From: Betaproteobacteria bacterium
GTDB taxonomy: Bacteria; Pseudomonadota; Gammaproteobacteria; Burkholderiales; CAIKXV01
NCBI GenBank assembly: GCA_947458265.1
Contig: CANGYF010000001.1
Span: 186,001-250,000, forward strand
Length of the DNA stretch: 64,000 nucleotides
Direction: 5' to 3'
The notes below the pieces were generated by a model. That model did not search any database, was not told the DNA's origin, and was given only the letters and a program-made list of their open reading frames with translations. The position numbers were made by a program, and so were the translations under genes. The first letter of the stretch is position 1. Each line of letters begins with the position of its first letter. This document shows, one piece after another, positions 1 through 7,133 of this stretch.

Positions 1-482
1 TGGCGGGCGTGCAGGGCCCGGGCGATGCGCCGTGCGGTCCACAGTGCGCCGGGCAGGTAGTCGGTCTGCGGCGTGTCCTGCGCGTAGCCGACGCAGATGC
101 ACTGGTCGTCGGACAGGTGTCGCAGTTCCTGCCACTCGATGCCGCGTTGCTCGATGCGCAGTGCCCGCAGGTCGACGTGCAGCGCGTCGGGTAGCGGGTT
201 CCAGCGTCCGCCGTAGCCGGCCGACCGGTAGGTATCGCGGACCCATTCGACCAGGCGCTGCTCGATATCGGCCATCGTGCTGAGTTCGAAACCGATGCGG
301 TCGTAACCGATCAGGCCGGTCACGAACACATGGTCGAAAGCGCAGGCGGCCTCGATGCCGCACTGACCGTAGGGGTCCTCGCGCATCACCTCGCCGACGA
401 TGCGGTCGGCCAGGGCATCGCAGAGCTTGTCGGGGTGGCCGGGCAGGACCCATTCCGCGACCGTCGTGTTTGCTTCGTTCAT
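1..482 (-). CDS. Divergent S-adenosylmethionine synthetase (MetK)-like protein, C-terminus cut by window edge
   Basis: The first 160 residues are visible. They align with the N-terminal part of MetK. EWVLPGHPDK (10-19) matches the SESVSEGHPDK methionine/ATP loop, keeping the Glu, His and Asp. A Glu at 44 matches the potassium-site Glu of E. coli MetK. SDDQCICVGYA (124-134) matches the GAGDQGLMFGYA motif. Several consensus glycines are lost, so this is a divergent paralogue rather than an ordinary housekeeping MetK. ATP + methionine to AdoMet is the family reaction; whether this copy does it is unknown. It is the last visible gene of a minus-strand operon, 27 nt after the DUF2201 gene, with GAGGGG just before the ATG. 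Confidence 0.75.
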   Translation of the reverse strand, partial: MNEANTTVAEWVLPGHPDKLCDALADRIVGEVMREDPYGQCGIEAACAFDHVFVTGLIGYDRIGFELSTMADIEQRLVEWVRDTYRSAGYGGRWNPLPDALHVDLRALRIEQRGIEWQELRHLSDDQCICVGYAQDTPQTDYLPGALWTARRIARALHAR

Positions 483-509
483 GTTGTTCCCCTCATGTCG
501 TTTTCTCCA

Positions 510-1886
510 TCATCTGTCGAGTGCGGGCATCGCCGTCACCGGCCAGCCCAGGGAGGCGCAGAAGCGCCCGTTGCAGCCGTCCAGCAGGCCGACGCGTACG
601 CGTGGCCTGGCGCGGCGAAGGCGCTCCGCGAGTGCGGTGGGGATGGCCTGTACGTCTCCGTCGGTGATCACCACCGCCCGCTTCACCTGCGACGCGATGA
701 GGTGGCGTGCCACGCAGCCGATGTGGGTGCCGCCCGTGGAGCGGAAGCGGCCGTCGGCGAGGTCGGCGCGGGTGACGGGGTGCACCTCGGTCGAGAAGCC
801 GAACAGCGGCCACTGAACGAGCGCGGCGGATTCGGTCAGCGCATCGAGCAGCACTGGCAGCCAGTCAGCCATCGATCCCGAGACGTCGAGGTAGACCGCT
901 ACCTGGCCCGCCATCTGCCGCCCCTCCTGCATCAGATGCCCTTGCCACCAGAGCGGCTCGGCGCCCATCAGGCGCTGCAGGTGCGCGCGGCGATCCCCGG
1001 CTTGCGGCAGCGGCGTGAAGACGTCGGTCTCGACCGGTCTGCGCACCCACGGCCCGCCGTTGGTGCCGAACGCCGCGGCCCGCAGCAGTGCGCGTACGGC
1101 GCGGCGGGCTGCACCGTGCCGGCGCAGGCTGCTGCGTTCGCAGGTGGAAGCGCCGCCGTCGTCGGCACCTTCCCGCCGCTCGACCATGGGCCATCGTGCG
1201 ACGATGCGTCGTACCTCCGCCATCAGGTCGGGGTCGGACTGCAGCGGGTCACCGCCCTCCGGTCCCTCCGCCTCCGCGTCCTGGTCGTGGTTGCCGAGCA
1301 GGCGGTCGGCATCGGCGACGTCGACATCGAGTGTCACGGCCATCTGGTCCAGCAGCGCGAACAGGTCTGCCGTGGTGGTGCTTGCGTCGTCGTACAGGCG
1401 GCGGTGCACGTCCCCCAGCGCGCCCGGTGCGTAGCGTGCAGCGGCGGGCCATCCGGCCGGCGGGCCGATCAGGCTCCAGGGCCCCTCGGGGGCCGCACCG
1501 GCGGAGAAGAACGACGTGAACTCCACCTCCGGGTGCAGCCGGCACAGTTGCGCGTTGATGATGCAGTCGAAGGCCCAGTTGGCCGCCAGGGTCGGTCGCT
1601 GGTACATCCGGGTGTGGCCGAGCAGCACGTGGTAGAGCTCGTGCATCACCAGCATCGACAGGTGTGCGTCGGTGCGGCAGCGCTGCGCGACGAACGCGGG
1701 GTTGATCAGCATGCGCGAGCGCGCACCGACGGTCACCGCGGCGGTGGGCACGGTATCGGTGGCCTCGATCGACAGCAGCTGCAGCAGCTTGCCGAACGCC
1801 GGGTGGCGCAGCGGCACGCACTGCCGGACGCGTTCGGCGAGCAGTCGCTGCTCGAGCGCGGAGATCGGGGTGGTGGCGTGCGTCAT
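510..1886 (-). CDS. DUF2201 protein: putative metallopeptidase domain plus C-terminal vWA domain
   Basis: A 458-residue protein. The N-terminal half has MLVMHELYHVLLGHT with a zincin-type HExxH (HELYH, 82-86), as in DUF2201_N putative metallopeptidases. The C-terminal third is a von Willebrand A fold with a complete MIDAS: DVSGS (334-338), a TGGT loop (384-387) and TDGD (408-411). Such proteins pair with MoxR AAA+ ATPases, and one lies two genes upstream. The ATG at 1886 overlaps the preceding stop as ATGA, implying translational coupling. In-frame extension upstream is arginine/proline-rich with no homology sense, so this start is preferred. Target and peptidase activity are unknown. Confidence 0.85.
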   Translation of the reverse strand: MTHATTPISALEQRLLAERVRQCVPLRHPAFGKLLQLLSIEATDTVPTAAVTVGARSRMLINPAFVAQRCRTDAHLSMLVMHELYHVLLGHTRMYQRPTLAANWAFDCIINAQLCRLHPEVEFTSFFSAGAAPEGPWSLIGPPAGWPAAARYAPGALGDVHRRLYDDASTTTADLFALLDQMAVTLDVDVADADRLLGNHDQDAEAEGPEGGDPLQSDPDLMAEVRRIVARWPMVERREGADDGGASTCERSSLRRHGAARRAVRALLRAAAFGTNGGPWVRRPVETDVFTPLPQAGDRRAHLQRLMGAEPLWWQGHLMQEGRQMAGQVAVYLDVSGSMADWLPVLLDALTESAALVQWPLFGFSTEVHPVTRADLADGRFRSTGGTHIGCVARHLIASQVKRAVVITDGDVQAIPTALAERLRRARPRVRVGLLDGCNGRFCASLGWPVTAMPALDR

Positions 1887-2635
1887 GCGGGCGCTTTCGG
1901 GGTCGAGGGGGTGGCGACCGGAACGGGCTGCGCCTGGCCGGGTCGGAGCGGAAGCCAGATCTCCCAGGCGCCTGACGGGGTGCCGCCGGTCCAGAGATCG
2001 AGCAGGTTCGAAAGCGCTGGCGCTGCATCGCGCAGGAAGACCGGTCCGCGGATGGCGGAGACCAGGCGTGCGGCGAGCAGCGGGCAAGCGACGCCCTCCG
2101 GTGCGTCGGGCGCCCGCCTTGGGTTTGCGGCGGCAATGTCGCAGCCGAAGGGAATGACGAAGGCCACGCGCGGCACCCACTCGGGCCACGCGATCGATTC
2201 GAGCCGGGCGGCGAGCTCTTGCACCAGCGCGCCCTCCGGCAGCGGCATGACCCGGTCGAACTCGCGCCGCGCCGCGAGGTGGGGCGCGTCTGGCCTCTGG
2301 GCTTGGCCTGCCTGCCGCGCGATGGCGACCAGTGCGCGGGCCAGTCCGAGGGGCGCGGTCAGGCGCTGTGAAGCGAAGGTCATGTGCAGGTGGGCGCACA
2401 AGGCCGTTGGCAGTTCGACATGCGCCACGCAGAGCGCGTTGGACAGTACCTTGCCGCCGCCAGGCCCCACTGGCGGCAGGCGAGGTGACTGGAGGATCGC
2501 GTCGTTACCGATGGCTGAACGCTCGCCGCGCGCCTCGGCTTCCGACGCGTTCGGCGCCAGCCGCGGCAGCTTCACGGTCGAGCGCGGAGGCGCGCTCATG
2601 TTCGCAAGGGTCGGGGCGGGCGATTCAGCGCGCAT
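1883..2635 (-). CDS. Uncharacterised protein between MoxR and the DUF2201 protein
   Basis: A 250-residue protein with no fold I recognise. The first 60 residues are polar and proline/alanine-rich and probably disordered. The rest alternates Leu/Ala-rich helical stretches with a Trp-containing segment (IAWPEWVPRVAFVIPFG) and ends in a Pro-rich tail. No signal peptide or membrane segment is evident. Its ATG lies inside the moxR gene (11-bp overlap), and its TGA overlaps the DUF2201 ATG. It is therefore an integral, co-translated part of the operon, plausibly an adaptor or effector for the MoxR/vWA pair. That role is inference. Confidence 0.8.
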   Translation of the reverse strand: MRAESPAPTLANMSAPPRSTVKLPRLAPNASEAEARGERSAIGNDAILQSPRLPPVGPGGGKVLSNALCVAHVELPTALCAHLHMTFASQRLTAPLGLARALVAIARQAGQAQRPDAPHLAARREFDRVMPLPEGALVQELAARLESIAWPEWVPRVAFVIPFGCDIAAANPRRAPDAPEGVACPLLAARLVSAIRGPVFLRDAAPALSNLLDLWTGGTPSGAWEIWLPLRPGQAQPVPVATPSTPKAPA

Positions 2636-4250
2636 GGTCGTCCGCGAGGTCGAGCTGGGCGCGCAGGGCCGACTGCAGGCGCGCCAGCGATGCCGGTTCT
2701 GATGCGCCGTCGTCATGCGCGTAGAGCGCCGCGCCGAGGTTGCCCAGTGCCACCTGGGCGGGGTCGCCGGTGTCGAGCGCTTCCATCGCGGTGACCAGCG
2801 CGTTGAAGCTGGCGATACGACTGCGCGGCACCTCATGCAGCAGGTTGCGCCGCTCCTCGAACGACACCTGCGAGGTGAAGGGCTCGGCGAGCACCTCCAG
2901 CGTCGGTGCATCGACGCAGTCCAGTTCGACGAGCGCCGGCAGCAGCTCCTGGGTCAGGATCCAGCGGGCCTGCTTGTCCTGCGAAGCCAGCGCGTCGGCC
3001 ACCAGCAGCGACATCGTGTGCCGAGGCACCTGGCCGGCGTTCGTCCTCAGGGCAGCCAGCGCCAGGCCGACGCGACGCACCGGGTGCGCCTCGTCGAGGA
3101 TGCGTGCCAGCACGGCATCTCCTTGCGCCTGGGCTGCCGCATCGACCGCCTGACGGTGGATGGACGCGACAACCCCGGCATCGACCGGCTTGCCCTGTGC
3201 CCGATGCGGCAACGAGTAGCGGAGCGCGATGAGTGCGGCGTCGGCGATCGCTTCGCTCGTGTCGTTCTTGTTGCTCTTTTCGCGCGCGTTGCCTTCGCCG
3301 CCCGTGTTGTCCGTGTTGCCCGTGTTGCCCGAGTGGCACTCCCCGAGCGTCCTGCGCGCGCCGTGCACCGCCGCGATGTTGGCCGCCAGCATGGCCGCGC
3401 GTCGCCCGGAGATCGCGAGACCCGCCTGGCGCAGCGGCACTACCAGCGCCGATGCGTAGGCGGTGATCCAGTCGCCGTGCAGCGACGCGCAGAGCGCGGT
3501 GGCGTGCGCGCACCGGACCACCAGGGCGGGTACGTCGACCGCCGCGCTCTCCGGGCGGGCCGGGCCCAGACCGCTGCGGATCACGCAGCGGCGCGCCTCG
3601 GGAGACAGATCGTCCAGTGCCGGCAGGTGCAGCACGAAGCCGAACCGATCTGCCAGCGCGGGGTCGAGCGGGAGCGACCCGACATAGACGTCCAGCTCGT
3701 CCGGTGCGTCCGGCGTCGCTGGCGGGTTCATCGCCGCCCAGCGGTAGCGCAGTGCTTCCAGCGCGACACCCTGCACACGCTTCTCGTGGACGATCGAGAA
3801 CAGCTTGTTCTGCACCTCGGGCCGGCAGCGGCTGATCTCGTCGAGGAACACGCTCTGCGCGCCCCAGAGCGTGGCCGGCGTGCGCAGGTAGCGCAGGCCG
3901 TCGCCGTCCGGGACGGGGAATCCCACCAGGTCGTCGAAGGAGATCAGGCTGGCGTTGTAGTGCCGGTGCTCGAGCCGCAGCGCGACGGCCAGCCGCTCGA
4001 GCAGCGCGCTCTTCGCGCTGCCGTGCGGCCCGATCAGGAGCAGCGGCGTCTCGGACGCCAGCGCCGCCAGCACCGGCGCGTCGAGGTGCGACAGGCCGTG
4101 CAGGCCGAGGCTGGAGAGCAACCCCGTCGCACGGCTCGATGCCGCAGCCGCCGCTGGTTCGCCGCCGGTTCTACTACGCGATTCGTTACCCGATGCACGC
4201 TTGCTCAAGCTCCTGCTCCTCACCGTCCACGCGAGTGGCGCAGGCAGCAC
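2625..4250 (-). CDS. MoxR-family AAA+ ATPase
   Basis: A 541-residue AAA+ ATPase. It has Walker A GPHGSAKS (74-81), Walker B SVFLDEIS (133-140), sensor-1 AAMNPP (173-177), an arginine-finger region LDPALADRFGF (195-205) and a sensor-2-like SGRR (281-284). MoxR ATPases act as chaperones or remodelling machines with vWA partners; one is encoded downstream. The C-terminal 230 residues are helical and unassigned. A low-complexity Gly-Asn-Thr stretch (about 308-320) interrupts the protein. The longest frame starts at GTG 4250, but TTG at 4208 has a better ribosome site (AGGAGCAGGAGC) and may be the true start. Confidence 0.88.
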   Translation of the reverse strand: MLPAPLAWTVRSRSLSKRASGNESRSRTGGEPAAAAASSRATGLLSSLGLHGLSHLDAPVLAALASETPLLLIGPHGSAKSALLERLAVALRLEHRHYNASLISFDDLVGFPVPDGDGLRYLRTPATLWGAQSVFLDEISRCRPEVQNKLFSIVHEKRVQGVALEALRYRWAAMNPPATPDAPDELDVYVGSLPLDPALADRFGFVLHLPALDDLSPEARRCVIRSGLGPARPESAAVDVPALVVRCAHATALCASLHGDWITAYASALVVPLRQAGLAISGRRAAMLAANIAAVHGARRTLGECHSGNTGNTDNTGGEGNAREKSNKNDTSEAIADAALIALRYSLPHRAQGKPVDAGVVASIHRQAVDAAAQAQGDAVLARILDEAHPVRRVGLALAALRTNAGQVPRHTMSLLVADALASQDKQARWILTQELLPALVELDCVDAPTLEVLAEPFTSQVSFEERRNLLHEVPRSRIASFNALVTAMEALDTGDPAQVALGNLGAALYAHDDGASEPASLARLQSALRAQLDLADDHAR

Positions 4251-4616
4251 CGGACGGAGCAGGGCGCAGCCGACGCTTTAGCAGCATTTGTGGATCGCCC
4301 TGCAAGTTGTCGATCAACTCGGCGATGAAAATGAAACGGCCCTCGAGAACGAGGGCCGCCTGCCTGCTGTTGTTGCGCTTGCCCCGAAGGACTGCGCCTC
4401 ATCCCCGATCAGGTCGGGCACCACCTTGCCGCAGGACGGCAGGTTGGCGACAGGCAGGCGGCCTGTGCTCTTGATGACGGAGGTAGATTACTACTGTGTG
4501 GTTTTGGGTGCAATGGGGCGGTGACGCGGTGGTTTTGTCTAGACTCGGGTCGGCACGCCGCAGGCCACCGTCGCTCTTGACCGAGCGTACGCTAGCGACT
4601 CATTGGAGAGAGCCCT
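4251..4616. other. Divergent intergenic region between the moxR operon and an antitoxin gene
   Basis: This 366-bp stretch has no convincing gene. It should hold the promoter of the minus-strand moxR operon and that of the plus-strand antitoxin at 4617. Composition is less GC-rich around 4480-4540. The only clear structure is the hairpin at 4337-4358, annotated separately. Confidence 0.5.
4337..4358 (-). terminator. Terminator-like hairpin in the moxR leader
   Basis: A perfect 9-bp stem (CGGCCCTCG / CGAGGGCCG) with a 4-nt AGAA loop. Read leftwards it is followed by a T-rich run (TTTCATTTTC), the form of a rho-independent terminator on the minus strand. It sits about 90 nt before the moxR start, so it could be an attenuator or the end of a short leader RNA. 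Confidence 0.5.
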
Positions 4617-4862
4617 ATGGGAAACCTTGTCACGGCGCGCGAAGCCCGCGCCAGCTTGTACCGCTTGATTGACGAGACCAACCAGTCTCATCGGCCTGTC
4701 GTGATTTCGGGGAAACGAAGTAGCGCGGTACTGGTCTCGCTCGAAGATTGGGATGCGATCCAGGAGACCCTCTATCTCCTGTCTGCGCCTGGCATGCGTG
4801 AATCGATCAAGAAGGGGATGGCTGAGCCTCTGGCGAAGAGCGCCAGGGAGGTCAATGGGTGA
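4617..4862 (+). CDS. Phd/YefM-family antitoxin
   Basis: An 81-residue antitoxin. The N-terminal VTAREARASLYRLIDE and the middle RPVVISGKRSSAVLVSLEDW are typical Phd/YefM DNA-binding and dimerisation segments. The C-terminal toxin-binding helix is KKGMAEPLAKSAREV. It would repress its own promoter and neutralise a Txe/YoeB-type RNase. Its stop overlaps the GTG of the toxin frame (GTGA), but the toxin is broken, so this is effectively an orphan antitoxin. Confidence 0.85.
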   Translation: MGNLVTAREARASLYRLIDETNQSHRPVVISGKRSSAVLVSLEDWDAIQETLYLLSAPGMRESIKKGMAEPLAKSAREVNG

Positions 4863-5004
4863 AGTGGCAGGTTGTCTTTGCCAGGCTGGCGATCTGGAGG
4901 GCGCGTACTCCCGTCGCATCAACATCCAGCATCGGCTGGTGTACGAGGTCTTCAAGAAGGAGAAGACGGTTCGCGTGCTGCGAATGTGGACTCACTATGA
5001 GTGA
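4859..5004 (+). pseudogene. Txe/YoeB-type mRNA endonuclease toxin, internally deleted
   Basis: The GTG start gives MKWQVVFAR, a normal Txe/YoeB beginning. The frame then loses sense. The C-terminal half resumes one frame over as GAYSRRINIQHRLVYEVFKK and ends RVLRMWTHYE, the family's normal terminus with its catalytic-region residues. Both ends of a roughly 85-residue toxin are kept, while the middle and the frame are lost. The toxin should be dead while the antitoxin upstream is intact. Confidence 0.8.
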
Positions 5005-5159
5005 CACGAGGGACAACAGGTGGGTCGACGCTACGCTGACGGGTGGAGCCCATCGGCTCAGCGCCCGACCGTGGCCCCTCGAAACAACTGCGCCGGCCGA
5101 AACGCCCCTGCCCGGAACTCGCCCTCCACCGGCACCAGCAGGTCCAGCACGTCGATGTC

Positions 5160-5360
5160 CGCGCGCATCGCACGCACGGCCTTGTCGACGAGCGTGGCGT
5201 GGTCGAAGGCCAGCGGCGCCGCTATCGCCTCGTGGACGGCGCGCCGGTGTTCATCGGCCACTACTGGATGGACGGGCCGCGCATGCCGCAGTCGTCGAAG
5301 GTCGCCTGCTGCCACTTCGGCGACTCCGGAAAATCCCCGCTGGGAGGCCTGTTTCCGCAA
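5160..5360 (+). pseudogene. Possible remnant of a metallophosphoesterase gene
   Basis: One frame reads VDGAPVFIGHYWMDGP, then SSKVACCHFGDSGKSPLGG. This resembles the C-terminal GHYWL...P...VACLDYS...G.LVAYRW stretch of PrpE-like calcineurin phosphoesterases, where the GHYW histidine is a metal ligand. No matching N-terminal domain or start is present and the LDYS core is degraded. The rest of 5005-5490 holds nothing else recognisable before the operator at 5450. Confidence 0.35.
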
Positions 5361-5449
5361 ACGTCTGCCGGTCGGCGAGTCGCTACGCTCTTCCGGTCTG
5401 CGATCCGCCACGCACTGTTACCGACGTCGATGCATCAAGGCGCGCAGGG

Positions 5450-5471
5450 GTATATATTCGTCAGTATATAC
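5450..5471. promoter_or_regulatory. vapBC operator/promoter palindrome
   Basis: A perfect inverted repeat of GTATATA, 8-nt spacer, TATATAC, ending 19 bp before the antitoxin ATG at 5491. AT-rich palindromes overlapping the -10 box are typical VapB/AbrB-fold operators. TATATT at 5453-5458 can serve as the -10. Confidence 0.65.
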
Positions 5472-5490
5472 ACTAGGCATCGGAGGCTCG

Positions 5491-5757
5491 ATGAACACGA
5501 AGACGGCAAAGCTTTTCACCAATGGCGGCAGCCAGGCCGTGCGCTTGCCCGCCGAGTTCCGCTTCACTTCAGCCGACGAGGTCTATGTCCGCCGGGACGC
5601 AGTCACGGGTGAAGTGATTCTTTCCAGCAAGCCCGTCGATGCCGACTGGGCCGGGTTTTTCGCGCTTCGCGACTGCACCGAACGGCGAAACGAACTGCTG
5701 AGCACCCGTCCGCTGAACGAACCGCTGCGTTCCCGCGCGCTGTCCGAGGATGATTGA
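5491..5757 (+). CDS. vapB: VapB-type antitoxin (AbrB/SpoVT fold)
   Basis: An 88-residue antitoxin. It begins MNTKTAKLFTNGGSQAVRLP, the swapped-hairpin AbrB-type DNA-binding domain of VapB, followed by an acidic toxin-binding tail (DADWAGFFALRD... ALSEDD). A GGAGG ribosome site precedes the ATG. It is followed at once by VapC, and a palindromic operator lies directly upstream. This is the classical autoregulated arrangement. Confidence 0.92.
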   Translation: MNTKTAKLFTNGGSQAVRLPAEFRFTSADEVYVRRDAVTGEVILSSKPVDADWAGFFALRDCTERRNELLSTRPLNEPLRSRALSEDD

Positions 5758-5759
5758 CC

Positions 5760-6176
5760 GTGCTGTACATGCTCGACACCGACAGCGTCAGCTACCTGAT
5801 CCGCGGGACCTGCCCCGCGCTCGACGCGCGCGTTGCGCGGGTCAGACCGGACGACCTCTGCATTTCTGCGGTTACACGCGGTGAATTGCTCTTTGGTCTG
5901 GAGCTGACGCCTGGCGCACACCGGTTGGCGCAACTGGTCGATCGATTCCTGCAGCACGTACGATCCCTGCCCTGGGACGACGGCTGCGCCGGCCGCTTCG
6001 CCATCGTTGCTGCCGCCCTGCATCGATCCGGTACGCCGATCGGAAGCATGGACGCGATGATCGCCGGTCACGCGATTGCGCTCGACGCGGTGCTCGTGAC
6101 GAACAACACGCGCCATTTCTCTAGGATCCCGGACTTGCGGATCGAGAATTGGGCGACTGGCTCTCCTGCGCGATGA
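5760..6176 (+). CDS. vapC: VapC PIN-domain ribonuclease toxin
   Basis: A 138-residue PIN toxin. The acidic active site is visible as YMLDTDSVSYLIRG near the start, the conserved Glu in SAVTRGELLFGLE, and SMDAMIAGHAIALDAVLVTNN near the C-terminus. VapC enzymes cleave specific RNAs and are held inactive by VapB. GTG at 5760 is chosen because GAGGA lies 9 nt upstream; TTG at 5754 is the alternative. All PIN motifs appear intact, so this is probably a functional pair with the preceding gene. Confidence 0.9.
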   Translation: MLYMLDTDSVSYLIRGTCPALDARVARVRPDDLCISAVTRGELLFGLELTPGAHRLAQLVDRFLQHVRSLPWDDGCAGRFAIVAAALHRSGTPIGSMDAMIAGHAIALDAVLVTNNTRHFSRIPDLRIENWATGSPAR

Positions 6177-6217
6177 TCGTCCCGGTGGCCGACGGCGCGC
6201 GCCTGTACCCGCTGGAA

Positions 6218-6457
6218 ATGCCCAACCTTGCCAACTATCTGCTGGACACCAGTGTCGTGTCTGCGCTGGCGCCCGGGCGCGAAACCTTCGTGCCCGCCGC
6301 TGTGGGCGAATGGCTGCAAGCGCACCACGAAGCACTGTTCCTGCCGTCCATTGCGATTGCTGAAATGGCGCAAGGCATCAGCAAACTGCGCCGCGCGGGT
6401 GGCGGGGAGCGGGCCGACCGACTTGACCGCTGGCTCGACGGTTTGCTGGCCGCCTAG
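6218..6457 (+). pseudogene. Truncated PIN-domain (VapC-like) toxin
   Basis: MPNLANYLLDTSVVSALAPG gives the first PIN Asp, and LPSIAIAEMAQGISKL the conserved Glu. The frame stops after LDRWLDGLLAA, losing the second half with the remaining acidic residues. The DNA after the TAG (codons for GERLEAG) still resembles the next PIN segment, so a nonsense or frameshift change followed by decay is likely. No cognate antitoxin remains upstream. Confidence 0.7.
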
Positions 6458-6691
6458 GGCGAGCGGCTTGAAGCCGGAACCTCGGCATCTACGCCGCCTG
6501 CACCGCGACATGCTGCCGTTGGCAGCAGCTGGCGCGCGGCCGCCTTCGTGTCGGACGAAGCCCACGGTGTTTCCGTAGACAATCCTGTTCCCTTAACCCT
6601 GACGGGCCGGCGCTGGCTGAAAGGCTGCCAGCCTGTGTTTCTTTTTGGAGCGACGCCTATGGCACCCGTGCAACACCAGGGAGTTTCGCGT

Positions 6692-7087
6692 ATGCGCAAA
6701 TGGCTGATCTCGCTGGCCTTCGCCGGCGGCGTCATCGCGCTGATCTGGAGCCAGTTGCCGCGCACCCCGTATTCGACCGATCTGGCCCGCATTGGACAAG
6801 GACAACCAGCGCTGGTGCTGGCGTATGACATGCAGTCCATGGGCGGCATGGCGGTCATGGCGATGATGGATGACTTGCGTGGTGAGTACGCTGGGCGCAT
6901 CGCCTTTCTGGTAGCGCCTTTGGGTGCCCCGAACGGCCGCGCCTTTGGTGAACGTTTTGGCGTGGTCAACGGGTCGGTGGTGCTGTTTTCAGCCAAGGGC
7001 ACGGCCGTGGCCACGTTGCACCTGCCTGCAAGCACCGCCGAGCTGCAGAAAGCGCTGGAGGGGCTGCTAGCGCGGTCCCACGAATAG
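6692..7087 (+). CDS. Membrane-anchored thioredoxin-like protein lacking the CxxC motif
   Basis: A 131-residue protein. One N-terminal membrane segment (WLISLAFAGGVIALIW) is followed by a compact domain. It has the thioredoxin-fold pattern ALVLAYDMQS... GRIAFLVAPLG... FGVVNGSVVLFSAKGTAV and a C-terminal helix. The site where thioredoxins carry CxxC is Ser/Met/Gly-rich here (SMGGMAV), so redox activity is unlikely. The ATG at 6692 has GGGAG 9 nt before it; an upstream in-frame ATG at 6659 is less likely. Function unknown. Confidence 0.6.
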   Translation: MRKWLISLAFAGGVIALIWSQLPRTPYSTDLARIGQGQPALVLAYDMQSMGGMAVMAMMDDLRGEYAGRIAFLVAPLGAPNGRAFGERFGVVNGSVVLFSAKGTAVATLHLPASTAELQKALEGLLARSHE

Positions 7088-7133
7088 CGGCAACCAGAGC
7101 GCCAACCTGCAAGGCGATTGTCGTGAAGGAACG

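Noticed and set aside
330-2702. Very long plus-strand open frame of 790 codons
   Set aside because: It is the antisense shadow of the GC-rich DUF2201 and neighbouring genes; its translation is His/Arg/Gly-rich with no domain.
4288-4524. 78-codon frame upstream of the antitoxin at 4617
   Set aside because: No ribosome site, no homology sense, and it spans the leader hairpin.
5342-5357. A 16-bp sequence (GGGAGGCCTGTTTCCG) repeated at 21535-21550, both upstream of toxin-antitoxin genes
   Set aside because: One shared 16-mer is near chance expectation for 64 kb of biased composition, and no flanking similarity or duplication is seen.
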